The position numbers and the translations under genes are program-made. The notes beneath the pieces are model-generated. The model did no database searches. It was given only the letters and a program-made list of their open reading frames with translations, and was not told the DNA's origin. Below, one piece after another: positions 1 through 6,138 of a DNA stretch of 10,059 nucleotides; position 1 is the stretch's first letter, and each line of letters begins with the position of its first letter. The DNA comes from a candidate division Zixibacteria bacterium RBG_16_43_9 (GTDB taxonomy: Bacteria > Zixibacteria > MSB-5A5 > RBG-16-43-9): the NCBI GenBank assembly GCA_001775355.1, contig MEWM01000110.1, forward strand, positions 1,610 to 11,668, in the 5' to 3' direction.

Positions 1-601
1 CGCCTAAAATTCCCATCAGATTTTTCATCCCCAGAGTTAGCCTAGATAAGCCGTGATGTTTGGCAATCGGTATATTGATCAAAACATCACATTCCATAGC
101 AGGCGTATAAACTGCCCAGGATTTTAAATAGATGCCCTGCGGGAACTTTGCCTCTTTAAAAGCCGCATCTATAACGTAGCTCACCTCAGCCCCAGCCTTA
201 GTAGCGGCTTTTTTAATCCCGCTACTTTCATAGCATCTCTGTGCAGTATTGCAGGACCGGTCAAATACTTTTACCTTTTTAGCCCCGGCTTCATAACACA
301 TCTTTATCACCTCTGAGACGACATCGGGATTGGTGTTAGCGGCCTGCTCCGGCCTTCTATCCCAGCCAATGTTGGGCTTTACCACCACAATATCACCCTT
401 AGACACAAAATTTTTCATCCCGCCTAAAAGCTCAACTGCTTTTCTGACCATATATTCTGGTGCACCGTCTTTAACCACAGCTAAATCAGGAGTAGTTACT
501 CTCTGGAGTTTTTCTCCAAAAGACTTAAGAGGAACGAAAGAGGAAAGGCTTAAAGCCGCACCTAAACCCAAGGAGCTTTTTATAAAATCTCTTCTTCTCA
601 T
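1..601 (-). CDS. Tat-exported DUF362 domain protein, 3' end cut by window edge
   Basis: The frame is open from an ATG at 601 to the window edge, about 200 codons without a stop; the C-terminus is missing. The N-terminus reads MRRRDFIKSS followed by a small hydrophobic stretch (LGLGAALSLSSF), a twin-arginine signal, so the protein is probably exported folded. The mature part resembles DUF362: a strand ending in VVVKPNIGW near residue 75, a segment with KVKVFDRSCNT around residue 110, and near the cut end INIPIAKHHG and LGMKNLMGILG, the usual 'ideal lysine/histidine then KNLMG' pattern of the family. The start has an AGGAAGG ribosome site 9 bases upstream (611-617) and overlaps the stop of the preceding gene as ATGA (598-601), which implies translational coupling. 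The biochemical role of DUF362 is not established and I assign no reaction. Confidence 0.85.
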   Translation of the reverse strand, partial: MRRRDFIKSSLGLGAALSLSSFVPLKSFGEKLQRVTTPDLAVVKDGAPEYMVRKAVELLGGMKNFVSKGDIVVVKPNIGWDRRPEQAANTNPDVVSEVIKMCYEAGAKKVKVFDRSCNTAQRCYESSGIKKAATKAGAEVSYVIDAAFKEAKFPQGIYLKSWAVYTPAMECDVLINIPIAKHHGLSRLTLGMKNLMGILG

Positions 602-1554
602 AAAAGAATTCCTTCCTGCCAGCCTAATTTTATCAACTCGATTTTATTTAGATCGCTCGTCCCAGCCTTATATCTGGTATCAGCTAAAGGTATATGAAGA
701 GGAGGAGGGTTTAAAATCCATTTCCCTTTTTTGTACTCATCCCTTTTGTTCTGGGTGATTTTGAGAGCTACTGTGTCGACTGCCACGTGGTCGTGCCCTA
801 AGATTAAAGCGTTGTAATTCCACAAATACTTGGGGTCAACCTGAGGTCCTCCGTTAAACAAGGGTCTTAGACCATCCAGAATAATAAGCCTGCATTTTGA
901 TTTTATCTCCGGATTGGCGCATAAAGCTCCAAAAGAGGAACAGCAGTCCTCGGTATGATATTCGACTGCATTGTCAACTGCACCAGCCCAGTTCTTGATG
1001 GAAAAGGCTGCCCCAGAAAGCCAGTGGCTTTTCATTCCTGGGACGTTGATTAAAGCAGTGCACCTCTTTATAACCTTACTCAGATGGTCTTTCTCATATC
1101 CAAAACTTCTTGGCCGGGAATGCATCTCCGCAGAGCCTATTCCCACTTTATCCCTGTCCCAGATATAGATATTCTTATCCTCAACCCCTGATTTTATAAG
1201 ATTCTGAACGATAAGCTCGATCAACTCATTGTGAGTCGGAATCATCATAACGTTTATTTTTACCCCTACAATATCTTTAGGATTAAAAAGCTTTTTCCAG
1301 ACCTTTGAGGGGTCGTTTTCACCGGCTAAATTTGCTATTCCAGAGTCCAGCATCTGAGATAGAAGATTTTTATCCAGATCCAGGTCATTATTCAAAACAT
1401 CTTTTTCTCGAATCAGGATAACTCTTTCTTTTTTCCCTCCCTGAGAAGAAAAAGCTTCAAAAGGAACCAGCCCCAGGGCTACTCCTAAGGTGGTGAATGC
1501 CGTCCCCTTCAAAAAATCGCGCCGGGTGAAGGACATTTCCTCTTTTTTATTCAA
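598..1554 (-). CDS. Tat-exported DUF362 domain protein (tandem paralogue)
   Basis: This 318-residue protein has a twin-arginine signal, TRRDFLK at residues 10-16 followed by a hydrophobic stretch to about residue 35. The body shows DUF362-like segments: DIVGVKINVMM near residue 95, a metal-ligand-like stretch around IYIWDRD near 130, INVPGMKSHWLSG near 170, SIKNWAGAVDN near 185, and a C-terminal ILGHDHVAVDTVALKI. It is a divergent neighbour of the next gene downstream, to which it is joined by ATGA. The chosen start is TTG at 1554, because GAGG (1563-1566) lies 8 bases upstream inside the end of the preceding gene. An ATG at 1536 (MSFTRRDF) is possible, but its GAGGA sits only one base away. 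No cysteine cluster or cofactor motif is visible. Function is unknown; localisation in the periplasm or outside the cytoplasmic membrane is inferred from the Tat motif. Confidence 0.88.
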   Translation of the reverse strand: MNKKEEMSFTRRDFLKGTAFTTLGVALGLVPFEAFSSQGGKKERVILIREKDVLNNDLDLDKNLLSQMLDSGIANLAGENDPSKVWKKLFNPKDIVGVKINVMMIPTHNELIELIVQNLIKSGVEDKNIYIWDRDKVGIGSAEMHSRPRSFGYEKDHLSKVIKRCTALINVPGMKSHWLSGAAFSIKNWAGAVDNAVEYHTEDCCSSFGALCANPEIKSKCRLIILDGLRPLFNGGPQVDPKYLWNYNALILGHDHVAVDTVALKITQNKRDEYKKGKWILNPPPLHIPLADTRYKAGTSDLNKIELIKLGWQEGILL

Positions 1555-1559
1555 TGCAG

Positions 1560-2582
1560 TTACCTCAACTTTTCCCTTACGTTCTTTAAAAAGGTTCCAG
1601 TTTTCTTCTCATCCTTGCTCTCAAAGGTAATCCATAAGTAATTTTTCTCCAGTTCCAGCCCGACGAATTTGTTCTCCTCCACTTTCTGGATGATTCTTTT
1701 ACTGGCAGGGGAGACCTTTAGATATTTAGTGCAAAAATTGTCAAAAGAAGACTTAGCTGAAGATGAGTCTGGATAAGAGATCAATAGGAGCTTCAGGTTC
1801 ATCTTCCCCAAAAGATAATCTCCCATCACCGCAGAGGTATTTTCGCTTAAATTAAGGAGGTTCTCCGTGGAAAGAAAATAAAGATTATTCAAAATAATTT
1901 GTTTACTGAAAAATCTCTCGGAATATGGAACCAGCCCTTCAGACGGGAGTTTAGACAAAAGTTTTGGAAGCTCCCCTTTTACATCTATTTTTCGGGAAAT
2001 ATCTTTGCCTAACTCTAAAATCTCTTCTTTAGACCGATCGTTCCCGCTCATATCGATTATCCTCACAAAAAACTTACCTCTCCAGAACTTTAAAAGACCT
2101 GAACCATAATTTGCTTTATCTCCGATTTGAAGAGCCTCCCCTTCCTGGTCCAGAGAATAAAGCCCAAAAGCATCCTGAGAGGTTTCCATCAAATAGACCT
2201 CGACAGTTATAGATTTCTCCCCAGCCTTATAATCCTGGACCAAAAGGCTTTGAAAATCATAAGCTAAATAAAGCTCTGCTCCTCCATCCAGATAATCATA
2301 CAGGTTTTTCCGATCAAATGATTTTGCCTTATCCGATTTTTCAAAATCCTTTACCTTCTGAGGCAATAAAGATTCAAGCTGGTTTCCCATAGCATCTCCC
2401 CCAAAAAATAGAATTAAAAAAAATACTGCCAAAAAATTAAGAAGAAAGCTATTAAAAGGTAACGAAATATGGCGGACAGGGGTGTCCGCCCTACGAGGGT
2501 TCATTGGTTGAATATTCGTAGGCGGGGCTCCCATCCCCGCTAATGTAATATTATCCAGAACCAAAAGAATTGAGCTTGACAT
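1560..2582 (-). CDS. DUF6599-like exported protein with repeat-derived 5' end
   Basis: From the internal Met at 2390 the protein runs 276 residues and begins MGNQLESLLPQKVKDF. It then has NLYDYLDGGAELYLAYDF and VEVYLMETSQDAFGLYSLD, which I recognise as the pattern of DUF6599, a family of unknown role usually exported. The start is uncertain. ATG 2390 has a good GGAG site (2396-2399) with 5-base spacing. However, the frame continues upstream through a signal-peptide-like hydrophobic run (SFLLNFLAVFFLILFFGGDA) that would be lost with that start. In-frame ATGs farther up are at 2504, 2534 and 2582, all lacking a clear ribosome site. The first two lie inside an inverted hairpin repeat (2471-2540). 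I give the longest ATG frame because the hydrophobic run looks real. The next gene, a Tat DUF362 protein, follows within 5 bases, suggesting co-expression. Confidence 0.75.
   Translation of the reverse strand: MSSSILLVLDNITLAGMGAPPTNIQPMNPRRADTPVRHISLPFNSFLLNFLAVFFLILFFGGDAMGNQLESLLPQKVKDFEKSDKAKSFDRKNLYDYLDGGAELYLAYDFQSLLVQDYKAGEKSITVEVYLMETSQDAFGLYSLDQEGEALQIGDKANYGSGLLKFWRGKFFVRIIDMSGNDRSKEEILELGKDISRKIDVKGELPKLLSKLPSEGLVPYSERFFSKQIILNNLYFLSTENLLNLSENTSAVMGDYLLGKMNLKLLLISYPDSSSAKSSFDNFCTKYLKVSPASKRIIQKVEENKFVGLELEKNYLWITFESKDEKKTGTFLKNVREKLR
2471..2540. repeat. REPIN-like pair of GTAG-headed hairpins, heads inward
   Basis: Three inverted repeats are nested without gaps. Arms GGCGGACA (2471-2478) and TGTCCGCC (2483-2490) form a perfect 8-bp stem with a GGGG loop. 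CTACGA (2491-2496) pairs with TCGTAG (2516-2521) across a 19-base spacer. GCGGGG (2522-2527) pairs with CCCCGC (2535-2540) around a 7-base loop. Read outward on each strand, each terminal hairpin is headed by TCGTAG, so this is two REP-like units in inverted orientation. A GTAG head before a hairpin is the known signature of REPs handled by RAYT transposases. The element overlaps the 5' part of the DUF6599 reading frame. Confidence 0.8.
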
Positions 2583-2606
2583 CTCTTTAAATTAATAGAA
2601 AACGAT

Positions 2607-3338
2607 TCATCCCTTTAACAGCCCAGGGAAAAGGCGCACTAAAATGGCTGAAAGATAACCCATGGCGTTAAAGAAGATCAAGACCCCGATGACCATAAGG
2701 AAGATTCCGCTTATGGTCTCAATGATTCTGAAATATTTCTTGACTTTAGAGAAAAATTCCAGGAAAAGATTAAATCCGATACCGGTTATCAAAAAGGGTA
2801 TCCCTAAACCTAAGGAATAAGCTAAAAGCAGACCCATTCCCTGGGTGATGGTCTCCTGGTTGGAGGCTAAGACCAGAATCCCAGCCAAAATCGGACCAAT
2901 GCAGGGGCTCCAGCCAAAGGCAAACGCCAGACCGATTAAAAAGGATTCGAACAAGCCCACCCCTTTTTTCCGGGCGTGAATTCTTTTCTCATAATCCAGC
3001 CAGGGGATCCTGAAGATGCCGACAAGATGGAACCCGAAGATGAAGATTATGAGGCCAGCGATCTTATTGAAAATGGATATTTTTGAGATAAGGAATTTCC
3101 CCAGAAAAGAGGCGGATGCCCCTAAAAGCACAAAAATTACAGAAAATCCGAGGATGAAGAAAAGCGAATTTAAGCTGGTTTTCTTCAGGGTTTCAAGCTT
3201 GTCTTCTTTTTTCTGAAGCTCCTCTAAAGTCAGCCCGGAGATGAAAGATAGGTACCCGGGTATTAATGGCAGCACACAGGGTGAGATGAAGGAGATTATT
3301 CCCCCGGTAAAAGCCGCTAAAAGTGAGACGTTATTCAG
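2607..3338 (-). CDS. ccdA: CcdA-type thiol/disulfide transporter (DsbD membrane domain)
   Basis: This is a six-helix membrane protein of 243 residues that in this family carries electrons from cytoplasmic thioredoxin across the membrane to periplasmic thiol-disulfide partners. The start I prefer is CTG at 3338, giving (M)NNVSLLAAFTGGIISFISPCVLPLIPGYLSF, the standard CcdA first helix. A perfect AAGGAGG (3343-3349) lies 4 bases upstream. The next in-frame start, a GTG at 3275, would fall just after Cys21 and remove it. The two transport cysteines are then Cys21 (SPCVLP) and Cys146 (GWSPCIGP), both in the expected SPC context. Stops in frame upstream of the CTG rule out a longer ATG form. No TlpA/ResA-like thioredoxin or cytochrome c assembly gene is visible nearby. 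It is followed after about 24 bases or more by the DUF6599 gene. Confidence 0.92.
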   Translation of the reverse strand: MNNVSLLAAFTGGIISFISPCVLPLIPGYLSFISGLTLEELQKKEDKLETLKKTSLNSLFFILGFSVIFVLLGASASFLGKFLISKISIFNKIAGLIIFIFGFHLVGIFRIPWLDYEKRIHARKKGVGLFESFLIGLAFAFGWSPCIGPILAGILVLASNQETITQGMGLLLAYSLGLGIPFLITGIGFNLFLEFFSKVKKYFRIIETISGIFLMVIGVLIFFNAMGYLSAILVRLFPGLLKG

Positions 3339-3342
3339 GCAT

Positions 3343-3349
3343 CCTCCTT
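3343..3349 (-). promoter_or_regulatory. Strong ribosome binding site selecting a CTG start of ccdA
   Basis: The minus strand reads AAGGAGG, a full Shine-Dalgarno core, then four bases, then CTG at 3338. An ATG inside the spacer (3340-3342) opens only a three-codon frame ending in TAA, so it cannot start the transporter. The homology of the residues encoded after the CTG to CcdA N-termini decides the start. Confidence 0.7.
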
Positions 3350-3433
3350 GAATTTAAGTTCAATTATTAAAAATACGGATTGAAGCAAGGAAAATTTAAG
3401 GTTGGTAGGGAAATGCTGTATTTTCGTTGGTTT

Positions 3434-3509
3434 TCGTAGTGCGACCCTTTAGGGTCGCATTGTGCTTGCGGGGGGCTGGGAACCCCACCTACGAGGATAG
3501 AGTCTATCC
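3434..3509. repeat. GTAG-headed hairpin pair, heads outward, plus adjacent small hairpin
   Basis: TCGTAG (3434-3439) is followed by a perfect 9-bp stem, TGCGACCCT (3440-3448) and AGGGTCGCA (3451-3459), with a 2-base loop. On the other strand TCGTAG (3489-3494 as CTACGA) is followed by a G-rich hairpin, GGGG pairing with CCCC (3483-3486 with the G run at 3470-3475). The two heads are at the outer ends, opposite to the arrangement at 2471-2540. A further hairpin, GGATAG/CTATCC with a 3-base loop (3495-3509), abuts the right-hand head. It sits in the 199-base gap between the receiver-domain gene and ccdA. No T-run follows the hairpins, so this is not a canonical terminator, though it may still affect mRNA ends. 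Confidence 0.75.
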
Positions 3510-3537
3510 GCTCAAAACGAACAGGAAAGTGTAGAAA

Positions 3538-4368
3538 TCAGACCAGCTCTTCGATCTTCTCTTTTATCAGCTGCTTTATTTCCTGAGCATCGATTTTCTC
3601 GGCGATCTTCTCCGCAACTCTGGCTGAAACCTCATTAACTATCTTCCGGGTCAGGTTCTCAAAATCCAAATCTTTGACTCTTACTGTCTCAACGGATCTG
3701 ACTTCTGGTTTTTGCTCCCCCGGTGTCTCCAATTTCATCTCCTGGTAGACCATCGGTTCGTCTTCTTCCATCCCTTCCATTTCTTTTTTGAACTCGGAGA
3801 CGAATTTTTCGTAACTATCCTCTTGCTTGACTTTCGGCTGAGTTATCTTCTCTTCTTCGTCAGAGGTGAATTGTTCCACGCGGGGTTCGAACACGGATTT
3901 GTCCTGCACAGAGTCCGGTATCCTGTCTACGCCTCCGGGATAAGCCTCCGGCTCTTTTATGAGATTCATCTCTTCGATTTTGACCTGTGAGGTTTTTTCG
4001 GTTTTCTTTAGAGACTCCTCCACCTTCTCTAAAAACTCTCTGGGCGAAAAGGGCTTGAGGATAAAAGAGTCACAGCCTGACGTTTTAAACCCTTCCTGGT
4101 TGACCGATTCTCTGGAATTGAGCAGCATAACCACCGGGATATTTTTCAAAGCATAGTCGTTTTTAAGGTCCTGACACAGGCTAAACCCGTCTTTGAGCGG
4201 CATGGAATTATCCAGAAGCACTAAGTCTGGTGAAATTTTCTTAATCAGGGTAAAAGCCTCTTCTCCATTCTGAGCTAGAAAAACCTCATACCCTTTCTGG
4301 CGGAGCAGAAATTCAGCCACGCTGCGGATAGTCTGGCTATCATCCGCTACTAAGATTTTATTGGGCAT
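3538..4368 (-). CDS. Response regulator receiver protein with acidic linker and helical tail
   Basis: Residues 1-122 form a CheY-like receiver domain: acidic pair Asp9-Asp10, phospho-acceptor Asp53 in PDLVLLDNSMP, and Lys105 in FILKPF. The position of the conserved switch Thr/Ser (Thr87 of CheY) is Leu83 in IPVVMLLNS, which is unusual. From about 125 to 230 there is a low-complexity, acidic, probably disordered linker. Residues 233-276 form a charged amphipathic region with repeated VAEKIAEKID-type turns ending KEKIEELV. This resembles the helical tails of some response regulators in Deltaproteobacteria. There is no DNA-binding output domain, so it probably acts through protein contacts. The start has GGGAGGG (4374-4380) 5 bases upstream. 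It lies 20 bases after the rhomboid gene and is probably co-transcribed. No histidine kinase is present in the window. Confidence 0.88.
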   Translation of the reverse strand: MPNKILVADDSQTIRSVAEFLLRQKGYEVFLAQNGEEAFTLIKKISPDLVLLDNSMPLKDGFSLCQDLKNDYALKNIPVVMLLNSRESVNQEGFKTSGCDSFILKPFSPREFLEKVEESLKKTEKTSQVKIEEMNLIKEPEAYPGGVDRIPDSVQDKSVFEPRVEQFTSDEEEKITQPKVKQEDSYEKFVSEFKKEMEGMEEDEPMVYQEMKLETPGEQKPEVRSVETVRVKDLDFENLTRKIVNEVSARVAEKIAEKIDAQEIKQLIKEKIEELV

Positions 4369-4388
4369 GGCAACCCTCCCTATTTAGA

Positions 4389-5195
4389 TTACTTCTTCTC
4401 ATCTGACAATCTATGGCTGGCTTCCTCTAAAAGCTTTTTCTCCTCTTTGGTCAGATTCTGGTAACCGACCTGGTTGATCTTGTCCAGGATCTGGTCAACC
4501 TTTGACATCAGCCTCTCGGTCTTCTTCCTTTTTTTCTCGGAGGCTTTGACTTTAAAGTTATGCCCTATATCTCCTAAGTATCGGAAAAAGCTCTTGATTC
4601 TCCAGTCAGCCTTAAGATATAAATATCCGACGACCATCCCTCCCAGATGTGCGAAATGGCCAATCCCATCTCCGGTATAGCGAAAAGAGGCTAAAAGCTC
4701 AATCCCTCCGAAAAGCAAAGCTAAATATTTGGCTTTGATCGGGAAAAGAAAGTAAAGGTAAATTATCCTCTCCGGAAACATCAGGGCAAAAGCGACTAAA
4801 AGCCCGAAAATAGCGCCAGAAGCTCCGATGGTGACAACTGAGGAGTTAAAGGATAAAAGAAAACTTGCTATTCCTGCTCCGACACCGGTTATGAAATAGT
4901 ATTTGATGAACTCCTTTGTGCCCCAGGCTCTCTCGATATCTCCTCCGAAGATGTAAAGTGCGAACATATTGAAAAGAATATGAAAAAGACCACCATGTAA
5001 AAACATATAAGTGAAAAGCTGCCAGACATACCCTTCCTTAACCAGGATAGGTGTAAGCCCGAATATATAAAGGAGCTTGCCCCTTAAGAAAAGCTGGGCC
5101 AAATAAACTATTCCGTTTACCAGCAGAAGCGATTTTACCCCTCTGGTCAGGCCTCCGCCCCAGCCCAGATTATAAGAGCGATAATTGTAACTCAT
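4389..5195 (-). CDS. Rhomboid family intramembrane serine protease with C-terminal DUF6576-like tail
   Basis: This 268-residue protein has the six-helix rhomboid core between about residues 20 and 193. Active-site features are the His72-Asn76 pair in HILFNMFALYIFG, the nucleophile Ser126 in GASGAIFG, and the partner His183 in FAHLGGMVVG. The family cleaves membrane-anchored proteins within or near their transmembrane segments. After the core there is a basic, charged linker (about 215-228), then VDQILDKINQVGYQNLTKEE and KKLLEEAS at 233-260. I recognise this as the DUF6576 motif often found at the cytoplasmic end of such rhomboids. The start gives the usual MSYNYRSYN opening, but no Shine-Dalgarno sequence is visible; AT-rich TATATATAG lies directly upstream, so a short or absent leader is possible. 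The receiver-domain gene follows after 20 bases. The substrate is unknown. Confidence 0.93.
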   Translation of the reverse strand: MSYNYRSYNLGWGGGLTRGVKSLLLVNGIVYLAQLFLRGKLLYIFGLTPILVKEGYVWQLFTYMFLHGGLFHILFNMFALYIFGGDIERAWGTKEFIKYYFITGVGAGIASFLLSFNSSVVTIGASGAIFGLLVAFALMFPERIIYLYFLFPIKAKYLALLFGGIELLASFRYTGDGIGHFAHLGGMVVGYLYLKADWRIKSFFRYLGDIGHNFKVKASEKKRKKTERLMSKVDQILDKINQVGYQNLTKEEKKLLEEASHRLSDEKK

Positions 5196-5243
5196 AGCTA
5201 TATATAAGTATCGGAAGTTTTAAAAAATACCTAATCGATTTAT

Positions 5244-5272
5244 GTAGGGACAGAACAGTGTTCTGTCCTTAC
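5244..5272. repeat. Single GTAG-headed hairpin repeat
   Basis: GTAG (5244-5247) is followed by a perfect 10-bp stem, GGACAGAACA (5248-5257) and TGTTCTGTCC (5259-5268), around a single-base loop. Including the head, the arms extend to 14 bp with one C-to-T difference that still allows G-U pairing. It lies in the 118-base gap between the nuclease gene and the rhomboid gene. The GTAG head is shared with the elements at 2471-2540 and 3434-3509, but the stem sequence is different. No T-run follows on the minus strand, so a standard terminator is not supported. Confidence 0.7.
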
Positions 5273-5313
5273 TAAGTAAAATACGTGTTTCAAAAGAGAA
5301 ATTTTATAACCGT

Positions 5314-6099
5314 TTAAAGAAGTTCCAACTGTTCTATAGCCTCATTTTCTAAAAATTTTCTGATGCTTTTCTGGTTTCTCGTTCCGCCCAGATTATTTAC
5401 TGTCTTTTTAATTACTCCTAAGCAGAGTTGGAGTTTCTGGTTTATCTCCTTACTTCCGAATCTCAAGACTGACCAGCCTGAACCAGTAAGGTAGTTATTT
5501 CTCTGATTATCTTTGAAGATCAGGTTCTTTTGAGAATGCCAGAAATCACCATTACATTCCACATCTATTTTCCCTTTCTGGCAGAAAATAGCGAAATCCA
5601 GATAATATCTTACTTTTCTTTCTCCGATAAGATATTGTCTCTCTGCTTCTATCTTCTTTTTCTTCAGCTCATACCAGAGTTTTTCCTCCAGGGGGCTTTC
5701 CATAAATAGATCATTGATCTCCTCAGCTTTTTTCAGACGGCTCAAACTGGTAGAGATAAAGGTGATCCTGCGCCATCTTCTGCTGATAACCGGCTGGGGT
5801 AAAGGCTTTAACTCTCCCAGCTTGATCTTATAATAATCCTCTAAAGCTCGGGGATGATCTTTTTCCTGAGGAAGAAGCTCCATTCTTTTTAGTTTTTCAA
5901 ATCCTTTAATCTCCGCATAGTAATTTATCGCCCATTTCTCCTTCTCAAAAACTTTGGTCTGATAAAATGCTATGAAATCAGCTTTCCATCTCTTGGGGGC
6001 AGTTTTGACCGGGATCCTATACCAGTGTTCTTCTCTGGCAATTTTAAAGTCCTTTAGGTTATTAATGACTGCGACTAAGACTTTTATATCTTCTGGCAT
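5314..6099 (-). CDS. DUF559/Vsr-like nuclease with unassigned N-terminal domain
   Basis: The C-terminal half (about 133-225) of this 261-residue protein looks like a PD-(D/E)XK nuclease of the DUF559/Vsr type. It has SPLEEKLWYEL with Glu138/Glu139, then Asp168 in YYLDFAIF, Glu181 in DVECNGDFWH, Asp197 and Arg200 in KDNQRNNYL, and GWSVLRF at 208-214. All expected catalytic acidic positions are present. Residues 1-130 contain HWYRIPVKTAP, ADFIAFYQTKVF, AINYYAEIKGF and SRRWRRITFI. I cannot assign this domain to a named family. Its strand-rich look and aromatic residues loosely suggest a PUA/EVE-like binding fold, which is inference. I recall similar two-domain proteins in other phyla such as Chloroflexi, so the architecture appears conserved. 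The start is ATG, 39 bases after the DUF362 gene, with no clear ribosome site. A role in DNA repair or defence is possible but unproven. Confidence 0.82.
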   Translation of the reverse strand: MPEDIKVLVAVINNLKDFKIAREEHWYRIPVKTAPKRWKADFIAFYQTKVFEKEKWAINYYAEIKGFEKLKRMELLPQEKDHPRALEDYYKIKLGELKPLPQPVISRRWRRITFISTSLSRLKKAEEINDLFMESPLEEKLWYELKKKKIEAERQYLIGERKVRYYLDFAIFCQKGKIDVECNGDFWHSQKNLIFKDNQRNNYLTGSGWSVLRFGSKEINQKLQLCLGVIKKTVNNLGGTRNQKSIRKFLENEAIEQLELL

Positions 6100-6138
6100 T
6101 AGGTTTGATTCTTTTTAGAACGAATTGAAGAAAAAGCT

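Noticed and set aside
330..758. Plus-strand open frame of 142 codons
   Set aside because: It lies antisense across the junction of the two DUF362 genes, has low-complexity Ser/Leu/Pro-rich content and no family resemblance; the minus-strand frames show clear motifs.
3345..3420. Promoter before ccdA (TTGCTT with an AT-rich -10-like TAATTG)
   Set aside because: The -10 match is poor and AT-rich sequence makes chance matches likely.
3440..3459. Rho-independent terminator for the receiver gene
   Set aside because: The stem is strong but no T-run follows on the minus strand, and it is part of a GTAG-headed repeat.
3712..3990. Plus-strand open frame rich in Phe and Leu
   Set aside because: It is the antisense of the acidic Glu/Lys-rich linker of the receiver protein, which gives Phe/Leu-rich shadow translations.
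5196..5235. Promoter before the rhomboid gene (TATATA and GATACT boxes)
   Set aside because: The region is AT-rich, but no convincing -35 box sits at a proper distance, so I do not call it.
5248..5268. Possible LexA-type operator in the GAACAGTGTTC palindrome
   Set aside because: The half-sites are separated by 3 bases rather than the 4 of the Gram-positive LexA box, and the palindrome extends to 10-bp arms with a GTAG head, which fits a repeat hairpin better.
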